Below, piece by piece: positions 46,290-54,850 of a stretch of 64,000 bases of DNA. Position numbers and translations under genes: made by a program. The notes beneath the pieces were generated by a model, which worked only from the letters and a program-made list of their open reading frames with translations, searched no databases and was not told where the DNA came from. Source of the stretch: a virus; the IMG/VR virus record IMGVR_UViG_3300047323_000190, positions 1 to 64,000 of that record. One strand, written 5' to 3'. Each line of letters starts with the position of its first letter. Position 1 is the stretch's first letter.

Positions 46290-46316
46290 GGCCCGCAGAT
46301 GATTGCGGGCCTTTTT
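46290..46316 (+). terminator. Terminator after the coat protein gene
   Basis: GGCCCGCA and TGCGGGCC (8 bp) with a six-base loop run into TTTTTA. Partial termination would favour coat protein over the genes that follow. Confidence 0.85.
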
Positions 46317-46327
46317 ACCTTCCTCAC

Positions 46328-46495
46328 ATGGCAAACATCTCCAAAGCTGAGCGCGAGCGTCGCGCCGCAGACCAATCCGATGCCGAAAGCGTCGATGATG
46401 GCCTGATTGAAATGACGGATGGCTCGCTGACGTTGCGGCTGCATCCGGATTGCGTTACTGAGCATCAAAAACTGGGCTGGAAAATTTCGGAGTAA
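46328..46495 (+). CDS. Small hypothetical virion-region protein
   Basis: The 55-residue protein begins MANISKAERERRAADQSDAE and ends HQKLGWKISE. It is typical of tiny basic/acidic proteins following coat genes; similar ones carry capsid decoration or completion roles, not proven here. Start lies 12 bases after the terminator. Confidence 0.55.
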   Translation: MANISKAERERRAADQSDAESVDDGLIEMTDGSLTLRLHPDCVTEHQKLGWKISE

Positions 46496-46498
46496 CGA

Positions 46499-46894
46499 AT
46501 GCTTACCGATCAGCAAATGTCCGACGTACGGCGGTTTGCCGGCTATCCGTTGCTTGCTGACACGGTTGCGGACAATTCGCGGGACTTCGCCTATGGATGG
46601 GTCTCGCCGGGCACGTGGGCGACGCTCTATCACCGCCTGACAAACCTCCGGCCGGAGGAAGAGTCGACACTGATTTCTGTATACCTGACCAACTTGACGC
46701 AATTCGAGAGCGACCTTGTCACTACGTCGCAAAACCTCGATACCGATCAGGCTGCAGTTTGGTATCACAACAAAAACGAAATGCGCGACCGCGAGAAGAT
46801 GCTCGATATGTGGCGTCGCCGGATGTGCTACTTCATCGGCATTCCGCCCGGCCCATCACTCGGCAATGGCGGTACTGCTATTGTGCGCGGTTGA
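46499..46894 (+). CDS. Head-completion/connector-region protein
   Basis: This 131-residue protein starts MLTDQQMSDVRRFAGYPLLA and has NLRPEEESTLISVYLTNLTQ, then NEMRDREKMLDMWRRRM. A helical composition and position after the coat gene fit a head-tail connector role. No named family is recognised. Confidence 0.65.
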   Translation: MLTDQQMSDVRRFAGYPLLADTVADNSRDFAYGWVSPGTWATLYHRLTNLRPEEESTLISVYLTNLTQFESDLVTTSQNLDTDQAAVWYHNKNEMRDREKMLDMWRRRMCYFIGIPPGPSLGNGGTAIVRG

Positions 46895-46897
46895 TCT

Positions 46898-47539
46898 ATG
46901 GACGCAGCAAAACTCCAGAAGAAGGTCTACGCAGGCTACGCAAAAGCCGCCAAGCGCATTGGCCCCGCCTACAACCTCTACCGCCCGATCTCCGCGATCA
47001 ATCCGTTCTCAAACGGTCCAATCGCCACGCTGAACGCCTCTTTCAACGCTGAGGACATGACCTACGGCAGGCCGAACAAGTACGGCAAGCCTACGTGGTT
47101 CTGCCTCGTCGACGGCTCTCAAACGCAGGTTGGCGACTACCTGATCAACAACGATCAGACGTTCTTCATCGCCGCAATGCAACCGATCCTGCCGATTCTG
47201 GCGGTTGACTGCAACCGGACGCTGAATGTGCTGAGGCCGCAACAGCAAAGCGGATTCGGTGCGCAGCCCTATGGCGGCGATACCGCGGCTGGCGAAACGA
47301 CATTGATGCAGGGCTGGCCCGCTTCGGTACTTCAAGGCACGAAGGGCGAGAAAAACGAGGTCAATCTACCGGGTGACGTGCGTAATCCGTGGTGGCAAAT
47401 CCTGATGCCCGCGTTCAGCGGCGTCGTAATCGAGACTTCCGACATCGTCACGGACGATCTCAACCGCCGCTACGTCGTTTCGAGCGCTGAATTGACGGAT
47501 CTAGGTTGGCGCATTACGGCGCAATCGGCCCAGACATGA
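46898..47539 (+). CDS. Head-tail joining region protein
   Basis: The 213-residue protein has AAKRIGPAYNLYRPISAINP and KYGKPTWFCLVDGSQTQVGD, a beta-rich pattern shared with phage structural genes between head and tail modules. The C-terminal YVVSSAELTDLGWRITAQSA region is typical of tail terminator or joining proteins. I assign it by position. Confidence 0.6.
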   Translation: MDAAKLQKKVYAGYAKAAKRIGPAYNLYRPISAINPFSNGPIATLNASFNAEDMTYGRPNKYGKPTWFCLVDGSQTQVGDYLINNDQTFFIAAMQPILPILAVDCNRTLNVLRPQQQSGFGAQPYGGDTAAGETTLMQGWPASVLQGTKGEKNEVNLPGDVRNPWWQILMPAFSGVVIETSDIVTDDLNRRYVVSSAELTDLGWRITAQSAQT

Positions 47540-47551
47540 TGGATACCCGCG

Positions 47552-48406
47552 ATGGCTGACATTTCAGACGTCTACGATAGCCTCGCAGGGCTGATCGCAG
47601 GCGTCATCTACCCTAACGGCACCAGCCAGCCTCCCGTCAACGGCATCCAGACACGCGTGTATGGCGGCTGGCCCGTCAAGGATCAGCTAGACAAGGATTT
47701 GCGCGCTGGCAATGCCCACATCACCGTATTCGGGCGCCCGGAATCGCGCAACACGACGCGGTACATGACGATCCCGTTGGACATCACCGTCACGCCTCCA
47801 GCGCTCACGCTGACGATCAACGCCAACACGGTAACGGTTGGCGGCACTGTCGCGGCGGGCGTGAATACGGCCATTCTGGTCGGCACGAAAGCCTATCTCT
47901 ATCAGACGGTCGCGAATGACACGCTGAGCACGATCGCAACGGCGCTCGCAGCGCTGATCAACGCCGATTTTCCAGGCACGTCGGCATCTGGCTCTGTCAT
48001 CACGCTACCAGCCACGGCAACTATCACCGCGGCGCGCGTAGGCGGAAGCGGCTCACAGGTCACAGAAGTTGGCCGCGTCGAACAGGTCTTCCAGATCACC
48101 ATCTGGACCAACACGCCGGCGAATCGCAAGTCGATCGGCTCCCTGATCGTACCGCAACTGATGAACAGCCGGTTTCTGACGCTGGCTGACGGCAGCGCCG
48201 CCCGCATGATCGTTCAAGGTCAACGCGACGACGACATGCCGCAGAAGGAATTGCTGTACCGGCGCGACATCATGGCAAAGGTCGAATACGCCGAGACCAT
48301 CACGAACACCTCGACGCAGGTTGTCGACGTCATCGAGAACATCGCAGTCGGCGTGAATGGCTACAACGGCGGGACGTACCCGAACACGACAACCATCAAC
48401 ATCTGA
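47552..48406 (+). CDS. Tail terminator/completion-type protein
   Basis: The protein of 284 residues has an N-terminal helix (MADISDVYDSLAGLIAGVIY) and a Thr/Ala-rich insert at about residues 85-165. The flanking VTVFGRPESRNTTRYMTI-type residues and a C-terminal VQGQRDDDMPQKELLYRRD belong to one structural fold. It sits just before the sheath gene. Assignment is by position and composition. Confidence 0.6.
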   Translation: MADISDVYDSLAGLIAGVIYPNGTSQPPVNGIQTRVYGGWPVKDQLDKDLRAGNAHITVFGRPESRNTTRYMTIPLDITVTPPALTLTINANTVTVGGTVAAGVNTAILVGTKAYLYQTVANDTLSTIATALAALINADFPGTSASGSVITLPATATITAARVGGSGSQVTEVGRVEQVFQITIWTNTPANRKSIGSLIVPQLMNSRFLTLADGSAARMIVQGQRDDDMPQKELLYRRDIMAKVEYAETITNTSTQVVDVIENIAVGVNGYNGGTYPNTTTINI

Positions 48407-48413
48407 GGCACAC

Positions 48414-48551
48414 ATGGAATTCCATCTGGTCGTCAAAGAGCCCTTCGGTGGCTACCAAAAAGGCGAACTCATCAAAGACGCCGACAAGGTCAAAGAGATC
48501 CTGTCCGGCGAGAACGAGCATCACGTCCTGAAGATCGCCGCATCCGAGTAA
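48414..48551 (+). CDS. Very small hypothetical protein
   Basis: This 45-residue protein (MEFHLVVKEPFGGYQKGELI start) is a small beta-rich unit that is common between head-tail genes of myophages. A terminator follows it. Function unknown. Confidence 0.55.
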   Translation: MEFHLVVKEPFGGYQKGELIKDADKVKEILSGENEHHVLKIAASE

Positions 48552-48572
48552 CACCCCTCCCCGCTTCGCCTG

Positions 48573-48600
48573 AAGGCCTCCTCGTGAGGCCTTTTTCTTT
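48573..48600 (+). terminator. Terminator before the sheath gene
   Basis: AAGGCCTC and GAGGCCTT enclose a five-base loop, followed by TTTCTTTTT. Confidence 0.83.
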
Positions 48601-48614
48601 TTCTGGAGCATGAA

Positions 48615-50141
48615 TTGACACAGATCGTCCAGTACGGGCAGGTCAACACCACGGCTTTGATCGTGCCGGACCTGATCGTCCAGATCATCGCGCCGCAAGT
48701 AGCGCAACTGAACGGCGTTCCCACGAACGTTGCCGGCTTTGTCGGTACCGCGACGTGGGGCCCGGTCAACTCCCCGACCATCGTCGGCAGCATGGCTGAT
48801 TACGCCCGCAATTTCGGCGCGATCCAGAACCGTCTTTACGACATGGGGACGGCTGTCGCTGCTGCAGTCCTGCAGGGCGCCAACAACTTCCGCTGCGTGC
48901 GCGTGACGGATGGTACGGATGCCGCCGCAACCGTTTCCATTCAGTCGACCTGCCTGACGGCGACTGCCAAGTACACCGGCACGCTCGGCAACTCGGTACA
49001 GGTGCAGATCGCCAACGGCTCGCTTGCGAGTTCGTACAAGGCGATCGTGACCCTTCCCGGCCAGACGCCGGAAGTGTTCGACAACATCACCGGCTCCGGT
49101 AACGCGCTGTGGGTCAACATGGCCGCAGCGATCAACAATGGCCAGGTCGGTGCGCGCGGTCCCTCGCAGATCATCGTTGCGACGGCTGGTGCGGGCACGA
49201 CCGCCCCGACGCTGTCGACGTACAGCCTGGTAGGCGGTCTGGACGGCGCGACGACGATCACCGGCTCGGTGCTGGTTGGTGTCGACACAATCCCGCGCAA
49301 GGGCATGTATGCGTTGCGCGGCACGGGTGCATCGGTTGCCGCCCTCGTTGATTGCTCGGACACGACGACCTTCTCGACGCAGGTGTCGTATGGCCTGTCA
49401 GAGGGCACGTACATGATCGGCGCGACGGCCGCTGGCGACACGATCAGCAACGCGGTGACGACGAAAGCCACTGCTGGCATCGACTCGTACGCGTTCAAGT
49501 ACATGTTCGGCGACTGGGTCTATTTCCTTGATCCGGTCAATGGCGGTACGCGCCTGATCTCACCTCAGGGCTACGTCGTTGGCGTGCTGGCGAACCTCGC
49601 GCCGCAGAACTCGTCGCTGAACAAGCCGCTGTATGGCGTGGTGGGCACGCAGAAGTCGTATCAGAACCAGCAGTACTCGAGCGCAGAACTTCAGGCGCTG
49701 GCTCAGGCTGGCATCGACGTCATCACGAACCCGATTCCCGCAGGCAATCAGTTTGGCTGCCGGATCGGTCACAACAGTTCGTCGGACAGCACGCGCAACG
49801 GCGACAACTACACGCGGATGACCAACTACCTCGCGGCCACGACGGCGCAAGGCATGGGCATCTATGACGGGCGTCTGCAATCGGTACAGCCGACCGACCC
49901 GCTGCGTCGTTCTGTGAAGGCAACGCTGGACAACTTCTATCTCGGTCTCCAGCAGCAAAACATGATCGACGACTTCACGGTCCAGTGCGATCTGAACAAC
50001 AACACGCCGTCGCGCATCGCTCTGGGCTATCTGCAGGCCGATGTCCGCGTGCGCTACCTCGCTGTCGCCGAAAAGATCCTGATCAACCAGGAAGGCGGCC
50101 AGTCCGTGACGATCACCCGTCAGCAAGTCCCCTCGTTTTAA
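48615..50141 (+). CDS. Tail sheath protein
   Basis: The 508-residue protein has the sheath pattern: N-terminal NGVPTNVAGFVGTATWGPVN, RVTDGTDAAATVSIQSTC, and a conserved C-terminal domain with YDGRLQSVQPTDPLRRSVKA, LDNFYLGLQQQNMIDDFTVQ and VRVRYLAVAEKILINQEGG. It forms the contractile outer tube. A TTG start at 48615 is supported by GGAG at seven bases; an ATG at 48610 opens only the two-codon frame ATG AAT TGA. Confidence 0.9.
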   Translation: MTQIVQYGQVNTTALIVPDLIVQIIAPQVAQLNGVPTNVAGFVGTATWGPVNSPTIVGSMADYARNFGAIQNRLYDMGTAVAAAVLQGANNFRCVRVTDGTDAAATVSIQSTCLTATAKYTGTLGNSVQVQIANGSLASSYKAIVTLPGQTPEVFDNITGSGNALWVNMAAAINNGQVGARGPSQIIVATAGAGTTAPTLSTYSLVGGLDGATTITGSVLVGVDTIPRKGMYALRGTGASVAALVDCSDTTTFSTQVSYGLSEGTYMIGATAAGDTISNAVTTKATAGIDSYAFKYMFGDWVYFLDPVNGGTRLISPQGYVVGVLANLAPQNSSLNKPLYGVVGTQKSYQNQQYSSAELQALAQAGIDVITNPIPAGNQFGCRIGHNSSSDSTRNGDNYTRMTNYLAATTAQGMGIYDGRLQSVQPTDPLRRSVKATLDNFYLGLQQQNMIDDFTVQCDLNNNTPSRIALGYLQADVRVRYLAVAEKILINQEGGQSVTITRQQVPSF

Positions 50142-50151
50142 GGAATAGAAC

Positions 50152-50583
50152 ATGGCAATCGGTCCTTTTAACACCGGCCGGGACGTTGTGCTTGACGTCA
50201 TGACCCCGACCGGCCCGCTGCGCCTGCCCACGACGACGACGAGCTGGGAAGCAAAGCCGAAGTACAAGGAAATCGAGTCCGTCTCGATCGGCGGCGAAAA
50301 CAACCACGCGTCGATTCCGATCGGCTGGACCGGAACCATCGGTCTTGACCGCACGGACAACCAGGTTGACGCCTTTTTCGCGACGCTGGAAGCGAACTAC
50401 TACGCCGGCATCAACATCGGCTACGCGACGATCACCGAGACGATCTCGGAAGGTAATGGCTCGGTGAGCCAGTACCGCTACACGAAAGTGTCGCTGCGTC
50501 TCGAAGAGCATGGCAAGTTTGTAGGCGATGACCGCGTTCAGGTCACGATCGGGTTCTCGGCGTCGCGTCGCGTTCCGCTGTAA
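50152..50583 (+). CDS. Tail tube protein
   Basis: This 143-residue protein begins MAIGPFNTGRDVVLDVMTPT and has KYKEIESVSIGGENNHASIP, then DDRVQVTIGFSASRRVPL. Size, beta-rich pattern and position after the sheath gene identify the inner tube protein. It is encoded in a single copy. Confidence 0.85.
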   Translation: MAIGPFNTGRDVVLDVMTPTGPLRLPTTTTSWEAKPKYKEIESVSIGGENNHASIPIGWTGTIGLDRTDNQVDAFFATLEANYYAGINIGYATITETISEGNGSVSQYRYTKVSLRLEEHGKFVGDDRVQVTIGFSASRRVPL

Positions 50584-50681
50584 CGACTAAAACCGCAGAT
50601 AGGCCGGCCAGCCGACAAGCGCGCTTCCCGGGCGCGTTTCTGCGGTTCCAATACCCGGGTATCTGCGGGAGATATCCCTAA

Positions 50682-51047
50682 ATGACGAAGAAACCCACGC
50701 TGGAACTGAACGCGGCAACAGTTGAGCAACCCGCTCCGGCTGCCGACAACCTCGTCACGGACGCAAAAGGTCGCGTGCTGAAGGTCGTTGATCCCGACAT
50801 CCTGGCCGAGAGTCGTCTGATGCGCATGGTCGGCCCGGAAGCAGCGCTGAACCCGGCTTACATGCGGCTCTACGTGATGCCGGCCGTCTCGGTTGTCGAG
50901 ATTGACGGCGAAGAAATGCCATTTCCGATGAGCCAGCGCGAAGTTGATGCAGCGATCAAGCGACTCGATCACGACGGCATCAACGCTGTCATCCAGTATC
51001 AGGCGAAGAAGCGCGAAGGCGAAGAGAAGGACGCGGTAAAAAACTAG
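50682..51047 (+). CDS. Tail assembly chaperone (gpE-like), zero frame
   Basis: The 121-residue protein starts MTKKPTLELNAATVEQPAPA, then KVVDPDILAESRLMRMVGPE and MRLYVMPAVSVVEIDGEEMP. The pattern is that of P2 E-type tail-assembly chaperones. The gene ends in a slippery A AAA AAC (51038-51044), so part of the ribosomes should shift to the longer product. Confidence 0.8.
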   Translation: MTKKPTLELNAATVEQPAPAADNLVTDAKGRVLKVVDPDILAESRLMRMVGPEAALNPAYMRLYVMPAVSVVEIDGEEMPFPMSQREVDAAIKRLDHDGINAVIQYQAKKREGEEKDAVKN

Positions 51048-51100
51048 CCCGGAACCCCGCTTTTCAGGAGGCTTGCTGGCTGATGAAGAACGGGGTTCCG
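51038..51100 (+). promoter_or_regulatory. Programmed -1 frameshift site with stimulatory stem
   Basis: A AAA AAC at 51038-51044 lies in frame just before the stop. Five bases on, CGGAACCCCG (51050-51059) pairs perfectly with CGGGGTTCCG (51091-51100), a 10-bp stem. Confidence 0.88.
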
Positions 51101-51247
51101 TTTCATACCGCTTTCGGAATGCCGAAGAGTCGCGCGGACGACTGGCAGATAGACAGAATCGAGCGTCGGGCGTTCGCGATCACGTTCTCCATCTTCAACG
51201 GTGCTGAGTATGACTGGGAAGCGATGCGCTTCAAGGAGTCGAAGTGA
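51044..51247 (+). CDS. Frameshift extension of the tail chaperone (gpE' part)
   Basis: After the -1 shift the frame continues without a stop for 67 codons to 51247. It contains LARNPAFQEACWLMKNGVPF and PKSRADDWQIDRIERRAFAI, then SIFNGAEYDWEAMRFKESK. The fused product (about 188 residues) is the GT/E'-type tail chaperone. An internal ATG at 51083 could also start a short separate protein. It ends in an overlap with the next GTG. Confidence 0.82.
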   Translation, partial: LARNPAFQEACWLMKNGVPFHTAFGMPKSRADDWQIDRIERRAFAITFSIFNGAEYDWEAMRFKESK

Positions 51248-51720
51248 CGCAATACAGTAGCTTCGGCGCCTTCGCCAATCATCTGCAAAAACTCGCAGTG
51301 ACGACGCCGGAAGTGACACACGAGATGGTCAAGTCTGGCGCGGAAGAGATCGAGGAAACGGCGAAGGGCATGATCGGGTTCTATCAGACCGATATCGCGC
51401 CCTATCCTACCTGGGCGCCGCTCAGTGAGAAGTACGAAGCCGCGAAGGTTGCGGCTGGATTTGAGCCGGATGCGCCGCTTCTGCGTACGGGCGAGATGCA
51501 GAAGAGCGTCAAGTCGCACGCCGAACGCAATGAGGCGGTGACTGGCTCGAATGACAAAGTGCTGGAGTATCACGAGTTCGGCACGCCGAAGATGCCGCCT
51601 CGTCCCGTTTTGGGACCGGCTGCGCATCACAGCACACCTAGGATTTTGTCTCGCATGGCTGCGACGACGTTTTACTTTCTATCCGGTAAGGGCTGGCGGA
51701 ATCAGCTACGCCGGAAATAG
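51244..51720 (+). CDS. Tail completion (HK97 gp10/virion morphogenesis-like)
   Basis: The 158-residue protein (GTG start) has EEIEETAKGMIGFYQTDIAP and SEKYEAAKVAAGFEPDAPLL, followed by LRTGEMQKSVKSHAERNEAV and YHEFGTPKMPPRPVLGPAA. The R-T-G-x-M-x-x-S and E-F-G-T-x-K-M-P-P-R-P blocks are typical of phage virion-morphogenesis proteins. It caps or completes the tail. Confidence 0.8.
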   Translation: MTQYSSFGAFANHLQKLAVTTPEVTHEMVKSGAEEIEETAKGMIGFYQTDIAPYPTWAPLSEKYEAAKVAAGFEPDAPLLRTGEMQKSVKSHAERNEAVTGSNDKVLEYHEFGTPKMPPRPVLGPAAHHSTPRILSRMAATTFYFLSGKGWRNQLRRK

Positions 51721-51950
51721 AAGAACAGAAAGACGATCGCGACGATCGCCAGATAGACGCCGATGTATGGCACGAATAGCAGCGTCGGTGGCGTGAATAA
51801 CGCCACTGGACGCGGTATGTACGGACGCGTTGCCCATCGTGCTTTCCAGCCATGAGAATGCCCACTCAGGCTTTTCACCTTCGGCTTCGGGTACTGAATA
51901 AAGCTGACGCGGTCAGCCAGCCATTCATGGATTCGGTAGGCGATGCCCAT
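51702..51950 (-). CDS. Antisense membrane protein in the tail operon
   Basis: This 82-residue protein begins MGIAYRIHEWLADRVSFIQY and has a C-terminal membrane segment (PYIGVYLAIVAIVFLFFYF) ending RRS. A GGAG ribosome site lies six bases before the ATG, and a promoter is visible at 51972. Its position, opposite to all tail genes between chaperone and tape measure, fits a moron such as a superinfection-exclusion protein. Function not recognised. Confidence 0.6.
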   Translation of the reverse strand: MGIAYRIHEWLADRVSFIQYPKPKVKSLSGHSHGWKARWATRPYIPRPVALFTPPTLLFVPYIGVYLAIVAIVFLFFYFRRS

Positions 51951-51971
51951 AGAAACTCCAGTAAGTCATTG

Positions 51972-51999
51972 AGTATATAGCGGAAATGATCAACGTCTA
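51972..51999 (-). promoter_or_regulatory. Candidate promoter for the antisense membrane protein
   Basis: Minus-strand TAGACG and TATACT are separated by 16 bases, about 20 bases before the gene. It lies inside the start of the tape measure gene. Confidence 0.5.
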
Positions 52000-53893
52000 C
52001 GAAATCGGCACGACGCTCAAGCTGAATGACCTGATCACGCCGCAACTGCTCAAGTTGTCGGAAGAATTTCGCAAGGTCGACGCTCAGGTTCTGCAGATCG
52101 GCAAGCGCCTGCAGAAGATGGGCGCTGAAATCGTCGGCATTCGTAATCTTGCTGGCGCGACGAAAAGCCTGGCCGCCAGCATGAAGGCGATCAAGGACGA
52201 ATCGGCGCTGGCAGAAAAGAACCTGTTCGCGCTGCGTATGGCGCTTCCTCATGGAGGCCTCGGACTAGAGTCGGAACTGATTGCGGCGAATGTGCAGGCC
52301 CGGACGCTGGCGGCGACGCTGGCCGGTATTCGTGGCGGCGGTCGCCTTCCTCCGGGCGGTGGTGGCGGTCATTTGCCGTCTCCTGGCACCGGCGGTGGCG
52401 GCGGTCGTCATGGTGGCCGCATCCATGGCGGCAACCTGCACATGGGTTCGAACGGCATCGGTATCGGTGGTGTCGGCATTGGCCTGATGAGCGACGCGCT
52501 AGTCCCGCTCGGTGCCGGCATGCTGACCTACTACGTCGGCAAACAGTTCTACGAAGGCGCGAAGGACTACCAAGACGCCTTCATGCGCTTCAAGTCGCTG
52601 AATCTCGGTGATCAAGTCAACGCTGAGGCTGACAAGTTCGTCAAGGCGACCAAGGTCTATGGCGTCTCGCAGACCGAGTTGATGAAGGCGCTGGGCGAAT
52701 CGGTCGGCCTGTTCGGCTCATTCGAAGAGGCGAAGAAGTTCACGCCCGACCTGCTGACGCTCGGCAAGGCCAACTCCGCTGTATTCGGCGACAAGCTTGG
52801 GCACATGGACGAAGAGGGGTTGAAAAGCCTGCTCAAGTTCATTGATCGACGCGGCGGGTTCAAGGACGAGGCGACATTCAAGCGCAATCTCGACCTCGCC
52901 GAAAAAATGGTGACCGGTTCGTCCGGCTTCCTGAAGTTTCAGGATCTCGCGGGGTTCTCGCAGAACGCCGGCACGGCATTCCGCAGCCTTTCGGATGAAG
53001 GCCTTCTGCATATGGAAGGCCTGCTGATCGAACAGGGCGGACAGAAGGCCGGTACGGCGCTGATGAGCTTGTATCAGAACCTCGTCGCAGGCCGAACGCC
53101 GAAGAAGACGATGGGCTTGCTGCAGGAACTTGGGCTTGCCCAGCTTGCCATGCAGGAGCATGGTGCGGTCGGCGGAAAGCCGATGAAATCACTCGTGATG
53201 ACCGGCATAAGGGGTTCCGAACTGCTCCAGTCTGATCCGGCGAAGTGGATGACTGATGTGCTTATGCCCGCTCTCACCGCCAAAGGCATCACGAAAGAGG
53301 GCGACGTTCTGAAGGCCGTCAACGACGTGCTATCGAATCGCAATGCGTCCAATCAGGGCTCACTGATGACGACGCAGCAGTTGCAGATACTGCGGGATCA
53401 GAAACTGGCAACTGGCGCGATGGGGGCCGACAAGGTCACGAAGATGTTCGGCGACTCGGCATCTGGTGCTGAAGCCGACTTCGATGCTGCGTGGACGGAC
53501 TTCAAAAAGCAGTTCGGCACGACGATGCTGCCGCAGATCACGAGCATGCTGAAGACGGGAACGGATTTGCTGCGCTCATTGGCAAGCATCACCGAAAGCG
53601 AGAACTTCAAGTCGTTCATGAGCTTCGCATCAAAGGTCAATGGCACTTTTGGATGGCTGCCAAAGCAGTTTTTCGGAAGCGCTAACGCCGCAGAGCCTGG
53701 GCAGAGCCCGAACGTTAAATCGGGTACGCCGCAACCGTTCAAGTTGAGCACCACGATCAATCTCGATGGCCGAAAGATCGGCGAGGCCGCAACGGATTAC
53801 ATCCTGAACGGCTTTGGCAAGGCCCAATCAACCAGTTCCGGCTTCGACATGACACGCTCCGCCCCGCCAATCGGCCACTCCTACGCGAAATAA
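51986..53893 (+). CDS. Tape measure protein
   Basis: The 635-residue protein has a helical N-terminal half (ELTPQ-like start with DLITPQLLKLSEEFRKVDAQ), a Gly/His-rich patch at about residues 120-160 (GGRHGGRIHGG), and hydrophobic stretches (GIGIGGVGIGLMSDALVPLG). It is the longest gene of the tail block, as expected. It sets tail length and takes part in DNA passage. The ATG at 51986 is used. Confidence 0.85.
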   Translation: MINVYEIGTTLKLNDLITPQLLKLSEEFRKVDAQVLQIGKRLQKMGAEIVGIRNLAGATKSLAASMKAIKDESALAEKNLFALRMALPHGGLGLESELIAANVQARTLAATLAGIRGGGRLPPGGGGGHLPSPGTGGGGGRHGGRIHGGNLHMGSNGIGIGGVGIGLMSDALVPLGAGMLTYYVGKQFYEGAKDYQDAFMRFKSLNLGDQVNAEADKFVKATKVYGVSQTELMKALGESVGLFGSFEEAKKFTPDLLTLGKANSAVFGDKLGHMDEEGLKSLLKFIDRRGGFKDEATFKRNLDLAEKMVTGSSGFLKFQDLAGFSQNAGTAFRSLSDEGLLHMEGLLIEQGGQKAGTALMSLYQNLVAGRTPKKTMGLLQELGLAQLAMQEHGAVGGKPMKSLVMTGIRGSELLQSDPAKWMTDVLMPALTAKGITKEGDVLKAVNDVLSNRNASNQGSLMTTQQLQILRDQKLATGAMGADKVTKMFGDSASGAEADFDAAWTDFKKQFGTTMLPQITSMLKTGTDLLRSLASITESENFKSFMSFASKVNGTFGWLPKQFFGSANAAEPGQSPNVKSGTPQPFKLSTTINLDGRKIGEAATDYILNGFGKAQSTSSGFDMTRSAPPIGHSYAK

Positions 53894-53896
53894 CTC

Positions 53897-54850
53897 ATGG
53901 CAACTTCCCTTTCCCTCGGCGACGTTCTCTTTGCCGATCTGGAAGTCCCTGAGCACATCACGTTCGGTGGCGAACAGCGGCTGACGGTGCATGAACTGGT
54001 CGGCGGCACGCGCATTGTCGATGCGATGGGCCGTTCCGACATGCCGCTGGACTGGTCGGGCTGGTTCATGGGGCAAAACGCGCTAGCTCGTGCGCAATAT
54101 CTCGAGGCGCAGCGCATCGCCGGTATGTCGGTGCCGTTAGTGTGGTCGGAACTGTTCTACGACGTCGTTATCCAGCGATTCGAGGCGGATTTCCAGCGCG
54201 AATGGATGATCCCGTACCGGATCACCTGCGTTGTCGTCGCGAATCACTCGCAGCCCGTGACGTCGCTCGCTGGCCCGTCGATCAATGACCTGATTAACAC
54301 GGACCTATCGAGCGCGAACCTGCTTACGGGCCAGATTGGCAATAGCACGTTGACGGGCCTGATGAGTTCGGTCAATTCGGCTATCTCGACCGTATCCAGT
54401 TTCGCCAGCGCAACGGCGAGCACGATCAACAGCGTGCTTCAGCCGATCAACGCGGTACAGCAACAGGTCGCAACGCTGATCGGGCAGGCGGCGAACACGA
54501 TGCAGAACGTTACGACGCTGGGCGGCATTCTGCCGAACAACCCGATTTCGCAATCGGTGGCGCAGCTTTCTGCGCAAGTCACGGCGTATCAGACGTCCCC
54601 CTTGCTCTACAACCTCCAGTCGGTCATGGGGCGCATGTCGACCAACCTCAGCAGCGTCACTGGTGCCGCGCAACAGATCACGGTGGCGGGCGGAAACCTC
54701 ATGCAAATCGCCGCGAAAGTCTACGGCAAAGCTGAGGCATGGACGGGCATCGCGAAGGCGAATGGCGTCAAAGATCCTGTTGTGCAGGGCGTTCAAACAC
54801 TCAATATCCCAGTCACGCCGGATAACAGCGGCGGCGTCCTCTCAGCGTAA
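53897..54850 (+). CDS. Baseplate/tail-hub protein with LysM-like end
   Basis: This 317-residue protein has an N-terminal domain typical of DNA-circularisation/N-type tail proteins (GDVLFADLEVPEHITFGGEQ, WSGWFMGQNALARAQYLEAQ). A helical middle follows, and a C-terminal LysM-like segment (GNLMQIAAKVYGKAEAWTGI and AKANGVKDP) at about residues 275-310. It should sit between tape measure and hub and may touch peptidoglycan. Confidence 0.75.
   Translation: MATSLSLGDVLFADLEVPEHITFGGEQRLTVHELVGGTRIVDAMGRSDMPLDWSGWFMGQNALARAQYLEAQRIAGMSVPLVWSELFYDVVIQRFEADFQREWMIPYRITCVVVANHSQPVTSLAGPSINDLINTDLSSANLLTGQIGNSTLTGLMSSVNSAISTVSSFASATASTINSVLQPINAVQQQVATLIGQAANTMQNVTTLGGILPNNPISQSVAQLSAQVTAYQTSPLLYNLQSVMGRMSTNLSSVTGAAQQITVAGGNLMQIAAKVYGKAEAWTGIAKANGVKDPVVQGVQTLNIPVTPDNSGGVLSA

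Noticed and set aside
45113-46768. Minus-strand reading frame of 551 codons
   Set aside because: It is opposite the coat protein gene and Arg-rich throughout, a shadow of GC-rich codons.
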